This document shows positions 25,719-35,466 of a DNA stretch of 64,000 nucleotides, piece by piece (the first letter of the stretch is position 1; the number at the start of each line of letters is the position of its first letter). The notes below the pieces were generated by a model. That model was given only the letters and a program-made list of their open reading frames with translations. It had not been told where the DNA came from and did not search any database. Both the position numbers and the translations under genes were made by a program. This DNA comes from Candidatus Heimdallarchaeota archaeon. Its GTDB lineage: Archaea; Asgardarchaeota; Heimdallarchaeia; Heimdallarchaeales; Heimdallarchaeaceae. Location of the stretch: assembly GCA_018238545.1 (NCBI GenBank), contig JABCTC010000009.1:1-64000 (forward strand), written 5' to 3'.

Positions 25719-27503
25719 TTATCTAAGTAGCTCCTCCAATTTGTCTATTTGACTTGTAAGATAGTTTATACCTTTTTGCCAGAAAGTTGGATCATTCAAG
25801 TCAACACCAATTTCAGCTAGCATTTGCTCAGGGGTTAAGGAAGTACCTACAGAAAGCAGTTTGACAAATTTTGGTTTGAACTCATCTTTCTCTTCTAGAT
25901 ACATCTGATAAAGCGCAATCACAAGCAAGTTTGCCATATTATAGGCATAGACATAGAACGGAACATGTATGAAATGAGATACAACAAAGCAATAAATTTC
26001 ATAATCTTCCTTGATATTACTTACAGAATTACCGAACATTTTTTCCATTTCTTTAACATAGATCTCTTTGTAATCTTGTGTAGAAGGTAGTTTTGTTTTC
26101 ATTAATTCATGTACCCTTTTTTCAAATTGATAGAAAGCATTTTGTCTATGAGATGTAGAAAAGTTACCTTCTATGTGATTACACAATAAAGCTATCTTTT
26201 CATCTTTAGACAGGTCTTGTTCCATTAGGTAATCGAAGGCTAAAATCTCATTAAAGACTGAAGCTATTTCTGCTACAGCAAGAGATGATCCAATATTAGT
26301 GAAAGTTTGATTCTGTTGAATATGATAGTGGTGTAGAGCATGTCCAAGTTCATGAGCAAGAGTAAGTACAGATTCAATATCTCCTGTGAAATTTACGAAT
26401 ACAAAAGGATACTGTATTTGTTTTCCATAACTACAGAAAGCTCCTCCTGTCTTCCCTTTTCTTGGTGTAACGTCTATATGTTTGATTTCGTACATTTTCT
26501 GTATAATGTCTTTGAATTCTGGTAAAAATCTTTCATTGACTTCCTTTACTAATTCAATTGCTTCCTCGTAGGTATATTTCTTCTTTACATCGCCTACAGG
26601 TGCATAAATATCAGACATTCGAAATTCGTCTAGATCTATTACTTTCTTTTTCAAATTATAGTATCGTTCAACAATTGAATTGCTATCTGAGGTAACATCT
26701 CCTAATGTTTCAACTATTTTATCACTTATCTCATTATCAAAATTCCTTCTTGAAATGGGTTTTTTATAATTCTTCCTTTTTGTTTCGAGATCCCAATCTT
26801 TCAGAACATTGTTGTAAATATGAGTGAATATTAGTTCATTTTCTTTGTATTTAGAAACAAAAGTTTGAAGAGCTCGAAACCTTACATCTTTATCCTTATG
26901 ATACATGAAAGCAAAGAGTTCAGAACCAGTCATCTCTTTCTTTTTTCCATCTACCTCAAATTCGTACATGAATCCACTTTGTATTTCATCGTAAAGTTTT
27001 GTGAAGCCTCCACTACCAGTTAGGTCTTTCATCAGAATGATTTGTTCTTCTTTTTCTGAAAGCTGATGTTCTTTCTTTAATCTATTGAATTCTAAAGCAT
27101 GACGATAATTAGATAATTCTGCTGAGTTTACGAATTCTTGATATTTCTTTTCTGAAATTAAATTAAGTTCAAGTTCAAAAAAGATGACAGTCTCTCTTAT
27201 TTTAACTGCGAATTCTTCTATTTTTGATTTTAAATTTTTAACACTATCATCTAAAGAAGTAGTTGAATAAATCAATCCTGAGAATAAACTTAGGTAAAAC
27301 ATTCTCTCTGATATTTCTTCTAATGCAATATACCATTTGTTCAATTGTTCTGGTTTAAGGGATGCATCTATCAGATTACCCTTTACTTCAGAATTGAACT
27401 CTTTAGCAAGTATTTGTATATTTTTCATATCTTCTGCGATTTTTGGGTCATCAATTCCTTTGTATAAATTTGATAGGTCCCATGCTATAATTTGTTTAGA
27501 CAT
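25719..27503 (-). CDS. pepF: Oligoendopeptidase F family metallopeptidase (M3)
   Basis: A 594-residue protein with the zinc motif HELGHALHHYHI at about residues 384-395 (HExxH), and the downstream glutamate in the helix NIGSSLAVAEIASVFNE. The long helical N-terminal region and the length match PepF of family M3. It degrades peptides of roughly 7-17 residues in the cytoplasm. No signal peptide is present. It lies upstream of no obvious partner; tldE/tldD are on the same strand further upstream and also concern peptides, so a peptide-catabolism neighbourhood is plausible. Confidence 0.93.
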   Translation of the reverse strand: MSKQIIAWDLSNLYKGIDDPKIAEDMKNIQILAKEFNSEVKGNLIDASLKPEQLNKWYIALEEISERMFYLSLFSGLIYSTTSLDDSVKNLKSKIEEFAVKIRETVIFFELELNLISEKKYQEFVNSAELSNYRHALEFNRLKKEHQLSEKEEQIILMKDLTGSGGFTKLYDEIQSGFMYEFEVDGKKKEMTGSELFAFMYHKDKDVRFRALQTFVSKYKENELIFTHIYNNVLKDWDLETKRKNYKKPISRRNFDNEISDKIVETLGDVTSDSNSIVERYYNLKKKVIDLDEFRMSDIYAPVGDVKKKYTYEEAIELVKEVNERFLPEFKDIIQKMYEIKHIDVTPRKGKTGGAFCSYGKQIQYPFVFVNFTGDIESVLTLAHELGHALHHYHIQQNQTFTNIGSSLAVAEIASVFNEILAFDYLMEQDLSKDEKIALLCNHIEGNFSTSHRQNAFYQFEKRVHELMKTKLPSTQDYKEIYVKEMEKMFGNSVSNIKEDYEIYCFVVSHFIHVPFYVYAYNMANLLVIALYQMYLEEKDEFKPKFVKLLSVGTSLTPEQMLAEIGVDLNDPTFWQKGINYLTSQIDKLEELLR

Positions 27504-27575
27504 AAACTACATAGAATGAATAATGTTTAAGAATTTTAAGATTAAACATAAAAAGAGAAGAAGAAAAGAAATTAA

Positions 27576-28937
27576 TTAAGAAGTAGCTGCAGTTATGTTA
27601 ATATCTTCTAGCAAAACAGCAGGTATAAATGTTGGAATACTTACTTCCCAACTTTTTATTTGCTTTAAATCCTTACCTAATGCTTTAATGTTACCAAAAA
27701 TATTGAACATTGTATCGCTTATTCTTAATTCTCTAACAGGTTTGGAAATCTCTCCATTCTCAATCAAAAACATTCCATCTCTAGGAATGGTTGAGAATAT
27801 TCCATCAGCATAACTAGTAAATCTTGTATACCAATTATTGGTAAGATAAATAGTTGGTTTATCTTTGGACATTTCCATTAATTCTTCAAATGAATAGTCT
27901 CCAGGTTCAAAGAATATATTGGTATTTTGTGGAAAAACAAGCCCTGCATTTCCAGTACTTACTGTCCCTGCTTTTTTGGCTGTTGATGTATTATGGATGA
28001 AACCCTTCAAAATACCGTTTTCTACCAATACGTTTCTCCCTGTTGGATGTCCTTCATCATCAAATGATTTTGATCCTAGACCATTTGGTAAGAGGGCATC
28101 GTCATAAACTGATACGAATTCAGGAGCAATTTGTTCTCCGATTTTATCTTTCAACCATGAAAATCCTATCTCTACAGAAAATGGATTGGCGGCTACAGGT
28201 GTTGCTGCAACTATGTCCCCAGCGACCTTTGGAGCTAGAATAATATTGTATTTTCCAGGTGATCCACTTACTCCTCCTACTGACATTTTAGCAATTTTAC
28301 CTGCTTTTCTTCCAGCTTTTTCTAAATCAATTCTTGAGGATAATCGACCAACATCTATTTCTGCACCTGAACTAGTAGCATCAACAAATGAACGAATAGT
28401 GTATTCATATTTGGTCGAATGTGCTTCTGCTCTGGCTCCTCTTGAAGAAATAAGTTGAACTTTTGTTGCATCCCAATATAGTACTCCTGCAGATCTTTTC
28501 GCTCCTTCTTCTTGAGCAGCATTAATTGAAGCTGCCACTTTGTCAAGAGCTTTTTCGTGAAAATCTATTAGATCAGGATCGCTCAATTCATCAATAGATG
28601 GGTAACTAAACGGACCATCTGATATACCCATATAATTCTGATTTGGAGGAAGTGAAGAGACAAGTTTATCCAGAGAATCAATAGATGATAAAATTGTTTC
28701 AGAGGTTAAGTCTTGAAGTTCAACAGCAACAGTTTTTTGATTTTTGACAGCAAAAACTCCTAAATCCATAGATGCCCAATTCTTGACAATCGTTATTTGA
28801 TTATCAGCAAATCTAATTTGGGATTTATTGCTTTTTTCTGTATGTAAAATATAATCTTCAAAACCTAATTCTTGGAGTTTCTTTATTGTTAAATCTATAA
28901 CATTTTCAGTATCTAGTTTATCTATCATAATTCTCAC
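27576..28937 (-). CDS. tldE: TldE/PmbA-like metalloprotease subunit
   Basis: A 453-residue protein of the PmbA/TldD superfamily. It has no HExxxH, as expected of the TldE partner. Family features include ISSRGARAEAHSTKYEY in the centre and EIGFSWLKDKIGEQIAPE, then DDEGHPTGRNVLVENGILKG (the DDEG.PT..T..I..G pattern). The first ATG at 28937 overlaps the tldD stop by 4 bp, so translation is coupled; ATG 28928 is an alternative. TldD and TldE form a heterodimer that cleaves unfolded peptides in a channel with the active site in TldD. Confidence 0.9.
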   Translation of the reverse strand: MRIMIDKLDTENVIDLTIKKLQELGFEDYILHTEKSNKSQIRFADNQITIVKNWASMDLGVFAVKNQKTVAVELQDLTSETILSSIDSLDKLVSSLPPNQNYMGISDGPFSYPSIDELSDPDLIDFHEKALDKVAASINAAQEEGAKRSAGVLYWDATKVQLISSRGARAEAHSTKYEYTIRSFVDATSSGAEIDVGRLSSRIDLEKAGRKAGKIAKMSVGGVSGSPGKYNIILAPKVAGDIVAATPVAANPFSVEIGFSWLKDKIGEQIAPEFVSVYDDALLPNGLGSKSFDDEGHPTGRNVLVENGILKGFIHNTSTAKKAGTVSTGNAGLVFPQNTNIFFEPGDYSFEELMEMSKDKPTIYLTNNWYTRFTSYADGIFSTIPRDGMFLIENGEISKPVRELRISDTMFNIFGNIKALGKDLKQIKSWEVSIPTFIPAVLLEDINITAATS

Positions 28938-30382
28938 CTAACCTCCACATTACGAATACGCATAAATGAACCACCATGATAAACAGGTGCGCCTTGCATA
29001 GGATCACCTTTGCCACAAGTAGCAGCGTCAAATTCAAGCAAACTTCTCTTTGCAACTGCATCAACTGACCCCCAGAGTTTGGGTGTTGTCGTTTCAAATA
29101 CAGGTCTTCTTACCATATGCTTAACTTCACCATTTTCAATCAGATATGCTTCTAACCCTACATATTTAGATTGATATCGTCTGTCATCAATATTCCATTC
29201 ACTGAAGTTATGCATCAATACACCTAGCTTAACGTCCTCAATCATTTCATCTAATTCGAAATCACCTGGAGAGAGATAGGTATTAGCCATTCTTGGTATT
29301 GGTTCTCTGTTATACCCTATTGCTCGGGCAGCAGCTGTACTTTTTGTTTGCATGAAAGCAGCTGATTCTCTGTTATGTAACATATCTTGGAAGATACCAT
29401 CTTTTAAGAGATGTCTAGGGCCAGCTTTTATTCCTTCATCATCATAGAGATAGTAACCATATGAACCTACCAAAGTAGGATCATCTATTATTGTAACTTT
29501 TTCAGAACCAATTTTTTCACCAATCATATCTTGTTTAAGATAGCTTTCACCTGCTTGAGCACCTTCTCTTCCTAATATCCTATCGCCTTCTGAAGGGTGA
29601 CCTTGATTCTCATGACACATTATACCAATAACATTAGGACCTACAACATAATCTATTACTCCTTTTGGAGCTTCTTTCGCTTCAGTAACGATTTTTCCTA
29701 ATGTTGTAACTTCTTTTTCTATGAATTCTTCAATCTTCCAGAAATCTAATGATTCATAACCACCAGCTTTTCCTTTTTGTATCATAAGTTGTTCTTTAGA
29801 ACCTGTATTAGGATTTACTGCGACAATTAATCCAAAGAGTTGTAGAAGATCAGTTTCACTCTCTATCCTTGCTCCTTCATTAGTTAAAATCAATTTCTTT
29901 TCTGTTTGATCTAACATTTGAAAGAAACGAAATGGTACTATAGCATCAGTCTTTACTTCAGCAGCAATTTTATCTAGATTGATTAATCTGTTAATTTTCT
30001 CTTCAGGAGATATCTGTAAAGGTCTTTTTCCACTATGACCAATGGCTTGATAGGTTGCTTTGTGAACTTCCTCTTCGCTAAAAGCTATTTTATTTGTACG
30101 TCTACTACCACTAGCTTCAGCCATTTTAGTTGCGAAAGTAACTGCTATATTCATTTCTTCTTTCGTCATCTCATTGAAACTAGCGAAACCCACTCCACCA
30201 TCTTTCAATACTCTGATCCCGATTCCCTTGCTTCTCATTATGGCCCCTAATTCAGGAACACCACTTTTCAGAATACTAGTGTTGCTTTTCAAATCGACTA
30301 AGCGTGCTTCAATATACTGAGCACCAAGTTTGTCTCCCTTCTCTATTGCTTTTTCAACCAGATCAATTGGTTCTGCATTCAT
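28934..30382 (-). CDS. tldD: TldD-like metalloprotease subunit
   Basis: A 482-residue protein with the TldD zinc motif MCHENQGHPSEGDR (HExxxHxxE) at about residues 256-266, and the following DDPTLVGSYGYYLYDDEGIK (a DDEG pattern), ending in the usual C-terminal glycine-rich part. It is the catalytic half of the TldD/TldE heterodimer. It is the first gene of the pair and overlaps tldE by 4 bp. In bacteria the pair processes peptides such as microcin and pyrroloquinoline-like modified precursors; in archaea the target is usually unknown, and no modified-peptide gene was recognised nearby. Confidence 0.93.
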   Translation of the reverse strand: MNAEPIDLVEKAIEKGDKLGAQYIEARLVDLKSNTSILKSGVPELGAIMRSKGIGIRVLKDGGVGFASFNEMTKEEMNIAVTFATKMAEASGSRRTNKIAFSEEEVHKATYQAIGHSGKRPLQISPEEKINRLINLDKIAAEVKTDAIVPFRFFQMLDQTEKKLILTNEGARIESETDLLQLFGLIVAVNPNTGSKEQLMIQKGKAGGYESLDFWKIEEFIEKEVTTLGKIVTEAKEAPKGVIDYVVGPNVIGIMCHENQGHPSEGDRILGREGAQAGESYLKQDMIGEKIGSEKVTIIDDPTLVGSYGYYLYDDEGIKAGPRHLLKDGIFQDMLHNRESAAFMQTKSTAAARAIGYNREPIPRMANTYLSPGDFELDEMIEDVKLGVLMHNFSEWNIDDRRYQSKYVGLEAYLIENGEVKHMVRRPVFETTTPKLWGSVDAVAKRSLLEFDAATCGKGDPMQGAPVYHGGSFMRIRNVEVR

Positions 30383-30571
30383 ATTCAGGAGATATAATTA
30401 GAAATATTTAAAGATATTCTCTCAATGAAGAAAACATAATAAAATGGAGTAGACTTTTATTTTAGGGAATTTAAATCAATTTATCTGAAACTATCCTATA
30501 TGATATTAAAATCCTTTAAAATATCAGACGGATGATTTTGTATTAACTTTTTTTATTCTCTAAAAGTTTAT

Positions 30572-30808
30572 ATGTCTTACATAAATTATATGTTTATGCA
30601 TAAAATTCCTGGAAAAATTTATAGATTAACAAAGTTGGCAAATAGATTAAATAGATTAACACAAGAGGAAGAAGAAGAAGAAGAAGAAAAATTACCTCTC
30701 TCTCAAGAAACTGATTTTAATATGTTTGTAATTTGTAAAAAATGTAATAGAAGAATTAAAGTTAAAGAAAGTTGGAAGAAATGTATCTACTGTAATCATC
30801 CATTCTGA
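30572..30808 (+). CDS. Small zinc-ribbon peptide with glutamate run
   Basis: Up to 78 residues. A basic helical N-terminus (KLANRLNRLTQ) is followed by eight consecutive glutamates and a C-terminal ribbon CKKC...CIYC. A TATA-like TTTATATG overlaps the first ATG (30572), so the functional start is more likely ATG 30590 or 30596, giving about 70 residues (MHKIPGKIYR). It stands alone between divergent and convergent larger genes. The pattern of CxxC plus charged tail suggests a small regulatory or RNA-binding protein, but this is a guess. Confidence 0.5.
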   Translation: MSYINYMFMHKIPGKIYRLTKLANRLNRLTQEEEEEEEEKLPLSQETDFNMFVICKKCNRRIKVKESWKKCIYCNHPF

Positions 30809-31070
30809 AGTATATTATCTATCATAAATAATTATCATAATCATATATCATTATTTCATCATATATTTCCTTCCCCTTTTCTGATTCAATCCAGCTCTAT
30901 TTAGTGATAACATGTTTCTCGAATAATAACTAGCAATCGAACACATTTAAAACTAATCAAATAACAAGTTAAAGGTTTAAAAGAGGGATGTGTAGCGATT
31001 TGCACAAATCTTGATTCAACGTTAATCTGTAGATTATTCCTTAAAAATGTAAAGTGAAAAAAGAGAGGTA

Positions 31071-32909
31071 TTAGAGAGATTTTTCAAAGAAATTTCCTAG
31101 CATCTTGAACAAAGTTTTTTGGTTCTTAACCTTCAAAATTCCATGCCCTTCATCTTCAAAAATGTACTCTTCATAATCAATTTTGTATTCTTCAAGTTTC
31201 TTTTTTACTTCTTCTACATTCTTTGGAGAAACATTAGGGTCTCGTCCTCCTTGAATGATAAGTAATTTACCTTCAATATCTTTAACAAAATTAATAGGTG
31301 ATCTCTCAAAGTATATATCTGGTACTTCTGTTGGAGTACCACCCATCATTTCAGCTGAAAGGGGTCTTAAATCAGGTCTTGTTGTATCGTAATCAATCAC
31401 AAGATCAGTCATACCACAAATAGGTGCAGAAGCTGCAATGACATCAAATGGCGTTTTTGTTATTCCATACCAAGCTGAATACCCTCCATAGCTTGTTCCA
31501 GTAATGCCAACTTTGCCACTTATAGCTATTCCTTGGGATATCAGTGTTTTAACCCCTGTAAGAATATCTTCTTGTTCATCAGCGCCCCATCCTTTGTCTC
31601 TTATTGAATCCTCAAATGTGAAACCATAACCGGTTGATCCTCTATAATTTGGATCAAGAACAGTAAAACCTAATTTGGCAAAGTACTGAATTTCTGAATT
31701 TATTGCGTCCTCAGAATGTGCAGTAGGTCCTCCATGCACATAAATTATTGTTCTTCCATTTGGTTTTGTGGGTTTATATAACCAGCCATGCACATTAACT
31801 CCATCGTGAGATTTCCAATCAAAGTCTTCAGCTGCTGTTAAATCATTCTTTTGCAATCTTGTTTGTTTCCAAACATCAGTCAGTGATTTGAAATTCATTG
31901 GATCTATATTGTCAATGTTGAATCTTATAACATCATCAGGTTGAGTTGAAGAATAATATTTGCCGATCCACTCTTTAGTATTTAAGGGGGCAATTGGATA
32001 ATAATTTCCAGTAATTTTAGGTAACTTTGTCTCCTGCAAAGTTTCCATGTTAATGATTGAAACTCTTTCTTTCGTTTTTTCATATTCTGAAACGAAGAAA
32101 TAATTACCAATTCTAGGTACAGAAAAATCTTCAATACTTCGCGATGGATCATCGATTACCCATATGATTTCTTCAGATTCTATATTGTAAATGCCGAGTG
32201 AGTAATGTTTCTGTTTTTTATTTTCTTTTGTATCTGTAAGAAATACTATTCTCTTGCTGTCAGGTAACCAAGAAGCGAATACTCTTGCTTTCTCACCGAA
32301 ATTTAACAATTCTCTATCATGATTGCCATTTATGTCCACAACCCATTTTTGTTCTCCTTTAGGATGGTACTCTTTTCTGCTATAGAGTATGTTCTGTCCA
32401 TCTTTTGATAGATCAGGGAATAACCATGTTGGTTTAACAGGTTTTGCTAAACATACCATCTCATTAGATTCTAAATTGTGCTTGTAAATATAAGTAGGTT
32501 CAATTTCTTTTTTTTCTGATAAGGAATAATTAGCTCCATATACTAACCATTTCTCGCTTGGGTCTATTCGCCCTCCTCTCAAGAAGAATGGAGGGTTATC
32601 CATAGTCAATGGAATCATCTCAAGCGGGTTATCTAGATTGATTCTAAACAATCTAACTCTTTCATTTCTACTCTTGTCTTCTCCAACCAGAACAGCTTTA
32701 CTCCTTGGATAGAAATATCTAACCATTGTCATCTCTGGAGTATTTGATAAAGCGACAGGTTCAGAACTACCATTAGTGGGAACATAGAACACATCAATGT
32801 TAGGATTAATATTTCTCCATGAATAGGCTAGATATTTTCCATTAGGGGAAATTTGAGGAGAATAAATAAAGGGTATTGTAAGCAAATCATCTAAATAATC
32901 TTCTTTCAT
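31071..32909 (-). CDS. S9-family serine peptidase (acylaminoacyl peptidase-like)
   Basis: About 612 residues starting at ATG 32909 (MKEDYLDDL). The open frame reaches back to 33011, but those extra residues overlap the PAP2 gene and do not look like peptidase. The N-terminal part, about 350 residues, has beta-propeller blades (SPNGKYLAYSW, DLSKDGQNILYS, WLPDSKRIVFLTD). The C-terminal hydrolase has GTSYGGYSAW (nucleophile Ser), GGRDPNVSP (Asp) and DEGHGI (His), the S9 triad. It cleaves short peptides in the cytoplasm. It is the third peptidase activity within 8 kb. Confidence 0.9.
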   Translation of the reverse strand: MKEDYLDDLLTIPFIYSPQISPNGKYLAYSWRNINPNIDVFYVPTNGSSEPVALSNTPEMTMVRYFYPRSKAVLVGEDKSRNERVRLFRINLDNPLEMIPLTMDNPPFFLRGGRIDPSEKWLVYGANYSLSEKKEIEPTYIYKHNLESNEMVCLAKPVKPTWLFPDLSKDGQNILYSRKEYHPKGEQKWVVDINGNHDRELLNFGEKARVFASWLPDSKRIVFLTDTKENKKQKHYSLGIYNIESEEIIWVIDDPSRSIEDFSVPRIGNYFFVSEYEKTKERVSIINMETLQETKLPKITGNYYPIAPLNTKEWIGKYYSSTQPDDVIRFNIDNIDPMNFKSLTDVWKQTRLQKNDLTAAEDFDWKSHDGVNVHGWLYKPTKPNGRTIIYVHGGPTAHSEDAINSEIQYFAKLGFTVLDPNYRGSTGYGFTFEDSIRDKGWGADEQEDILTGVKTLISQGIAISGKVGITGTSYGGYSAWYGITKTPFDVIAASAPICGMTDLVIDYDTTRPDLRPLSAEMMGGTPTEVPDIYFERSPINFVKDIEGKLLIIQGGRDPNVSPKNVEEVKKKLEEYKIDYEEYIFEDEGHGILKVKNQKTLFKMLGNFFEKSL

Positions 32910-32964
32910 AGCTGTAAAGTATTCTAAATAATTAAAATAGTTTACTAAATAGCGATAAAATAAA

Positions 32965-33531
32965 TTAAAATATATGTGGAAACCATTCAGCAAAAGGCAC
33001 AAATAATTCAAGTATTGGACCTGCGAAGATAAAGAAGATTACTCCAATGATTAAACCAACAACCGTTCCACCTATTACGTCTAATACATAATGTAACCTT
33101 AGTGATATCCTTGCTATGTTTACACCTATTGCCCAAATACAAAACAACCAACCAACTTCTGGAAAGAATAGTATCATAACTATTGCTGAAGTTGCCATCC
33201 GACTTGCATGACCACTAGGAAAACTGTAATAATCTCCTCTTGCAACGTATTTTTTGAGCATATCATCACTTGGTCTTTTTCTTTTTACGATAAACTTGAT
33301 TATGATTGTAGTTAAACCTGATACCCCTAAAACAAGCAGTTGAAAGATATTGATTGTTCTGTCCATGAAGATATCAAAAATGAAAAATACGACCGAGAGA
33401 ATAATCCAAGGCTGTGCATTACCGGAAAGAGCGAGTAAACTAAATAGAGTTTTGTGTTTAGCTGTTCTATCAACTATCTTTTGAGATACTCTTTTATCCC
33501 ACTCGTCTAGGCTTGATTCACCAGTAGCCAT
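32965..33531 (-). CDS. PAP2-family membrane phosphatase
   Basis: A 188-residue protein with about five membrane helices and the three PAP2 motifs: KRKRPSDD (KxxxxxxRP type) near residue 80-ish, SFPSGHASR (PSGH), and RISLRLHYVLDVIGG (SRxxxxxHxxxD variant, with the final His and Asp present). It dephosphorylates lipid-linked or polyprenyl phosphates or diphosphates at the membrane. It lies in the same direction and 48 bp downstream of a nucleotidyltransferase, and the set 32965-35329 may be one transcript. A role in lipid or polyprenol-phosphate recycling is inferred. Confidence 0.85.
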   Translation of the reverse strand: MATGESSLDEWDKRVSQKIVDRTAKHKTLFSLLALSGNAQPWIILSVVFFIFDIFMDRTINIFQLLVLGVSGLTTIIIKFIVKRKRPSDDMLKKYVARGDYYSFPSGHASRMATSAIVMILFFPEVGWLFCIWAIGVNIARISLRLHYVLDVIGGTVVGLIIGVIFFIFAGPILELFVPFAEWFPHIF

Positions 33532-33579
33532 ACAAGAGAAGAAGTTGTGTGATTTAAAAAATTAACTGTTATTTCACAA

Positions 33580-34392
33580 CTATTCATACAAATTTTTGTT
33601 CTCTTCATAGTATCTTCGAGCTCCAATTAGATGCTCAGGTTTATCGACATCCATTGCTATTTCAGCATCAAACATTAATGGAGCATATATCCCCTTCTCA
33701 ATCTTGAAGATTTTTTTATTAAAAAATTTTAGTAGCCTTTCAAGTGATAGTCGCTTGAGAAGGTATTTTAATACAAGAATAGGGTTTAGAACAATTAACT
33801 GTCCAATTACTGATTTTCTTTGTGAACCTAAATCATCAATCAGTTTTTTATGTTCTAAAAGCTTTCCTGGTTTCACAAGAAGAATGTCCCCACCACAGAA
33901 TTCTAGATCCATAAATTTCATCCAACTTCGTTGGACATTAGGAAATTTTTCCAACATAGTCTCTTTTTTAACTATTGGATAATAGAATATTCCATCAATC
34001 TCTCCTCCTGATTCTTCTTCACATTTGTCAACAAACCTTTGTATCATATCGCTTTTAATTAGTGGAACATCTGCAGAGAGAGTGATCATATATGCAGAAT
34101 GCCCTTCTTCCTTACTAATATAATCTTTATAAACATTAACTCCTTTATCGAAAACTGTTCCTTCATCTTCAACAAAAATAACTGGGTAATCGGTGTCCCA
34201 CTCTTCTTTAGTCATACCTACAATGAAGATTTTTTCAATGAAGTCACATTTGAGAAATTCCTTTACTTGACGTTCAAGAAATGTTTTTGATCCTAGCTTA
34301 ATGAAACCTTTCTTTGGAACATTTTCAAGTTCACAAACAATATCATCCTTACTTGAATGTCCAGCTAATATAATAGCGTTCATCTTCATCAT
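33580..34392 (-). CDS. Nucleotidyltransferase, paralogue of the 8697 gene
   Basis: A 270-residue protein, exactly as long as its paralogue at 8697-9509 and with the same altered loop: NAIILAGHSSKDD at the start, GFIKLGSKTFLERQV, then TLSADVPLI as the metal-binding segment and AMDVDKPEHL near the end (DVD). It is a member of the MobA/GlmU/IspD NTP-transferase superfamily; the acceptor is unknown. It ends 48 bp before the PAP2 gene and begins 10 bp after the quinate-dehydrogenase-like gene, so this pair is tightly coupled. The tight linkage suggests consecutive steps of one pathway (inference). Confidence 0.78.
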   Translation of the reverse strand: MMKMNAIILAGHSSKDDIVCELENVPKKGFIKLGSKTFLERQVKEFLKCDFIEKIFIVGMTKEEWDTDYPVIFVEDEGTVFDKGVNVYKDYISKEEGHSAYMITLSADVPLIKSDMIQRFVDKCEEESGGEIDGIFYYPIVKKETMLEKFPNVQRSWMKFMDLEFCGGDILLVKPGKLLEHKKLIDDLGSQRKSVIGQLIVLNPILVLKYLLKRLSLERLLKFFNKKIFKIEKGIYAPLMFDAEIAMDVDKPEHLIGARRYYEENKNLYE

Positions 34393-34402
34393 TGTAATCT
34401 AC

Positions 34403-35329
34403 CTATTTTTGTAATTTATGTATGGTTGGTTCTATTTTTAGTTTTTTCAGATAGTCCTCATAAACTTCTCTTGTCAACTCTCCTTTTTCTCCACTAAGTG
34501 CAACTATACTTGCTTCAAGAACATTAGTCCCAAATGAAACACCATCTACTCTTGGGGTGGAAGTGATAACATATTTTATACCTATCTTCTTAAGTAGTTC
34601 AATATCACTTTCTCTTGTAGTATTTGTAACAATGATTTTTCCTTCCATATCTTCATGAGGCATATTTCTATTGATGAACAAGAAGTCTCCAGCTATCCAT
34701 TTTGCTCTTTTGAAATATTTTGTTTGAGTTGGTTTATGTATTTCTTGTTTTTCTCCTGTTGGGTATATCCAACTGAAGGGTAACTTGCAGACTATTGGGA
34801 GGAGTATTTTTGCTATAGATTTCACTGAACTCATCTTGTGCAGAGAGATACCTAATTGGAATCCCCAAAGTAAATCACCAAATGTGATGAGGTTTTTATC
34901 TTCGCCAACAAATTCCCATGCACTTTCAGCCATATGCCATCTATCAACTGCACACATATTAAGGAACGATCTATCCTCTTCTACTTCTTCAGGTAGCTTA
35001 TCCTCAATATACTGCATTATCCGCCCTTCAAGAGTACTTTTCATTCCTCCTCCATCAACAATAGGTGATTTATGAACACCTTTAATGAGCTTTTTGAAGA
35101 CATCGCGTATCTCATAACGCTTATTTTCTCTTCGAAGATACATATCTGTTCCCCCAACTCCAAAAGCATCTACTTTTCCATCATACTGTAGCATGAGTTC
35201 ATTATATTTTTTCATATCGCCATTTGTTCCTATTCTTTCAGCGATAATTGTTTCATTTCCTAATTTGTATTCTCGTTTGTAGTCTCTTACATCTGAACCC
35301 AAAGAGATTGATATAACATGTTTAGTCAT
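34403..35329 (-). CDS. Quinate 5-dehydrogenase-like protein, paralogue of the 23959 gene
   Basis: A 308-residue protein sharing the landmarks of its paralogue: HVISISLGSDVRDYK at the N-terminus, DAFGVGGTDMYL, KSPIVDGGGMKSTLEGR, SWIYPTGEKQEIHKP and TSTPRVDGVSFGTNVLEAS. It is the first gene of a minus-strand unit with a nucleotidyltransferase 10 bp downstream and PAP2 after that. The conserved VDGxGxK and TPRVxGxSFGTNV motifs are likely substrate-binding or catalytic, but I do not know the reaction; the database name for this family is weakly supported. Confidence 0.72.
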   Translation of the reverse strand: MTKHVISISLGSDVRDYKREYKLGNETIIAERIGTNGDMKKYNELMLQYDGKVDAFGVGGTDMYLRRENKRYEIRDVFKKLIKGVHKSPIVDGGGMKSTLEGRIMQYIEDKLPEEVEEDRSFLNMCAVDRWHMAESAWEFVGEDKNLITFGDLLWGFQLGISLHKMSSVKSIAKILLPIVCKLPFSWIYPTGEKQEIHKPTQTKYFKRAKWIAGDFLFINRNMPHEDMEGKIIVTNTTRESDIELLKKIGIKYVITSTPRVDGVSFGTNVLEASIVALSGEKGELTREVYEDYLKKLKIEPTIHKLQK

Positions 35330-35466
35330 ATTGATTCACTAACATCTTAATAAAAAATGTACTTATTTATAAAATATCTTGTGGAACGCTCTAAAACAAG
35401 TCCATAAATCATTACACTCACCTACCAAACAGAAATCTTATATTTGCTTATTTTTGATGTGGTAAT

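Noticed and set aside
27595..28546. Several plus- and minus-strand open frames opposite tldE
   Set aside because: They are shadows of a well-supported gene, with no motif of their own.
30809..31070. Possible small RNA with a TTTAAAAG promoter-like box near 30977
   Set aside because: No C/D or H/ACA box, no strong hairpin and no tRNA fold; only AT-rich spacer could be claimed.
32910..33011. N-terminal extension of the S9 peptidase
   Set aside because: The extra residues are hydrophobic and overlap the PAP2 coding region; ATG 32909 begins the typical peptidase N-terminus.
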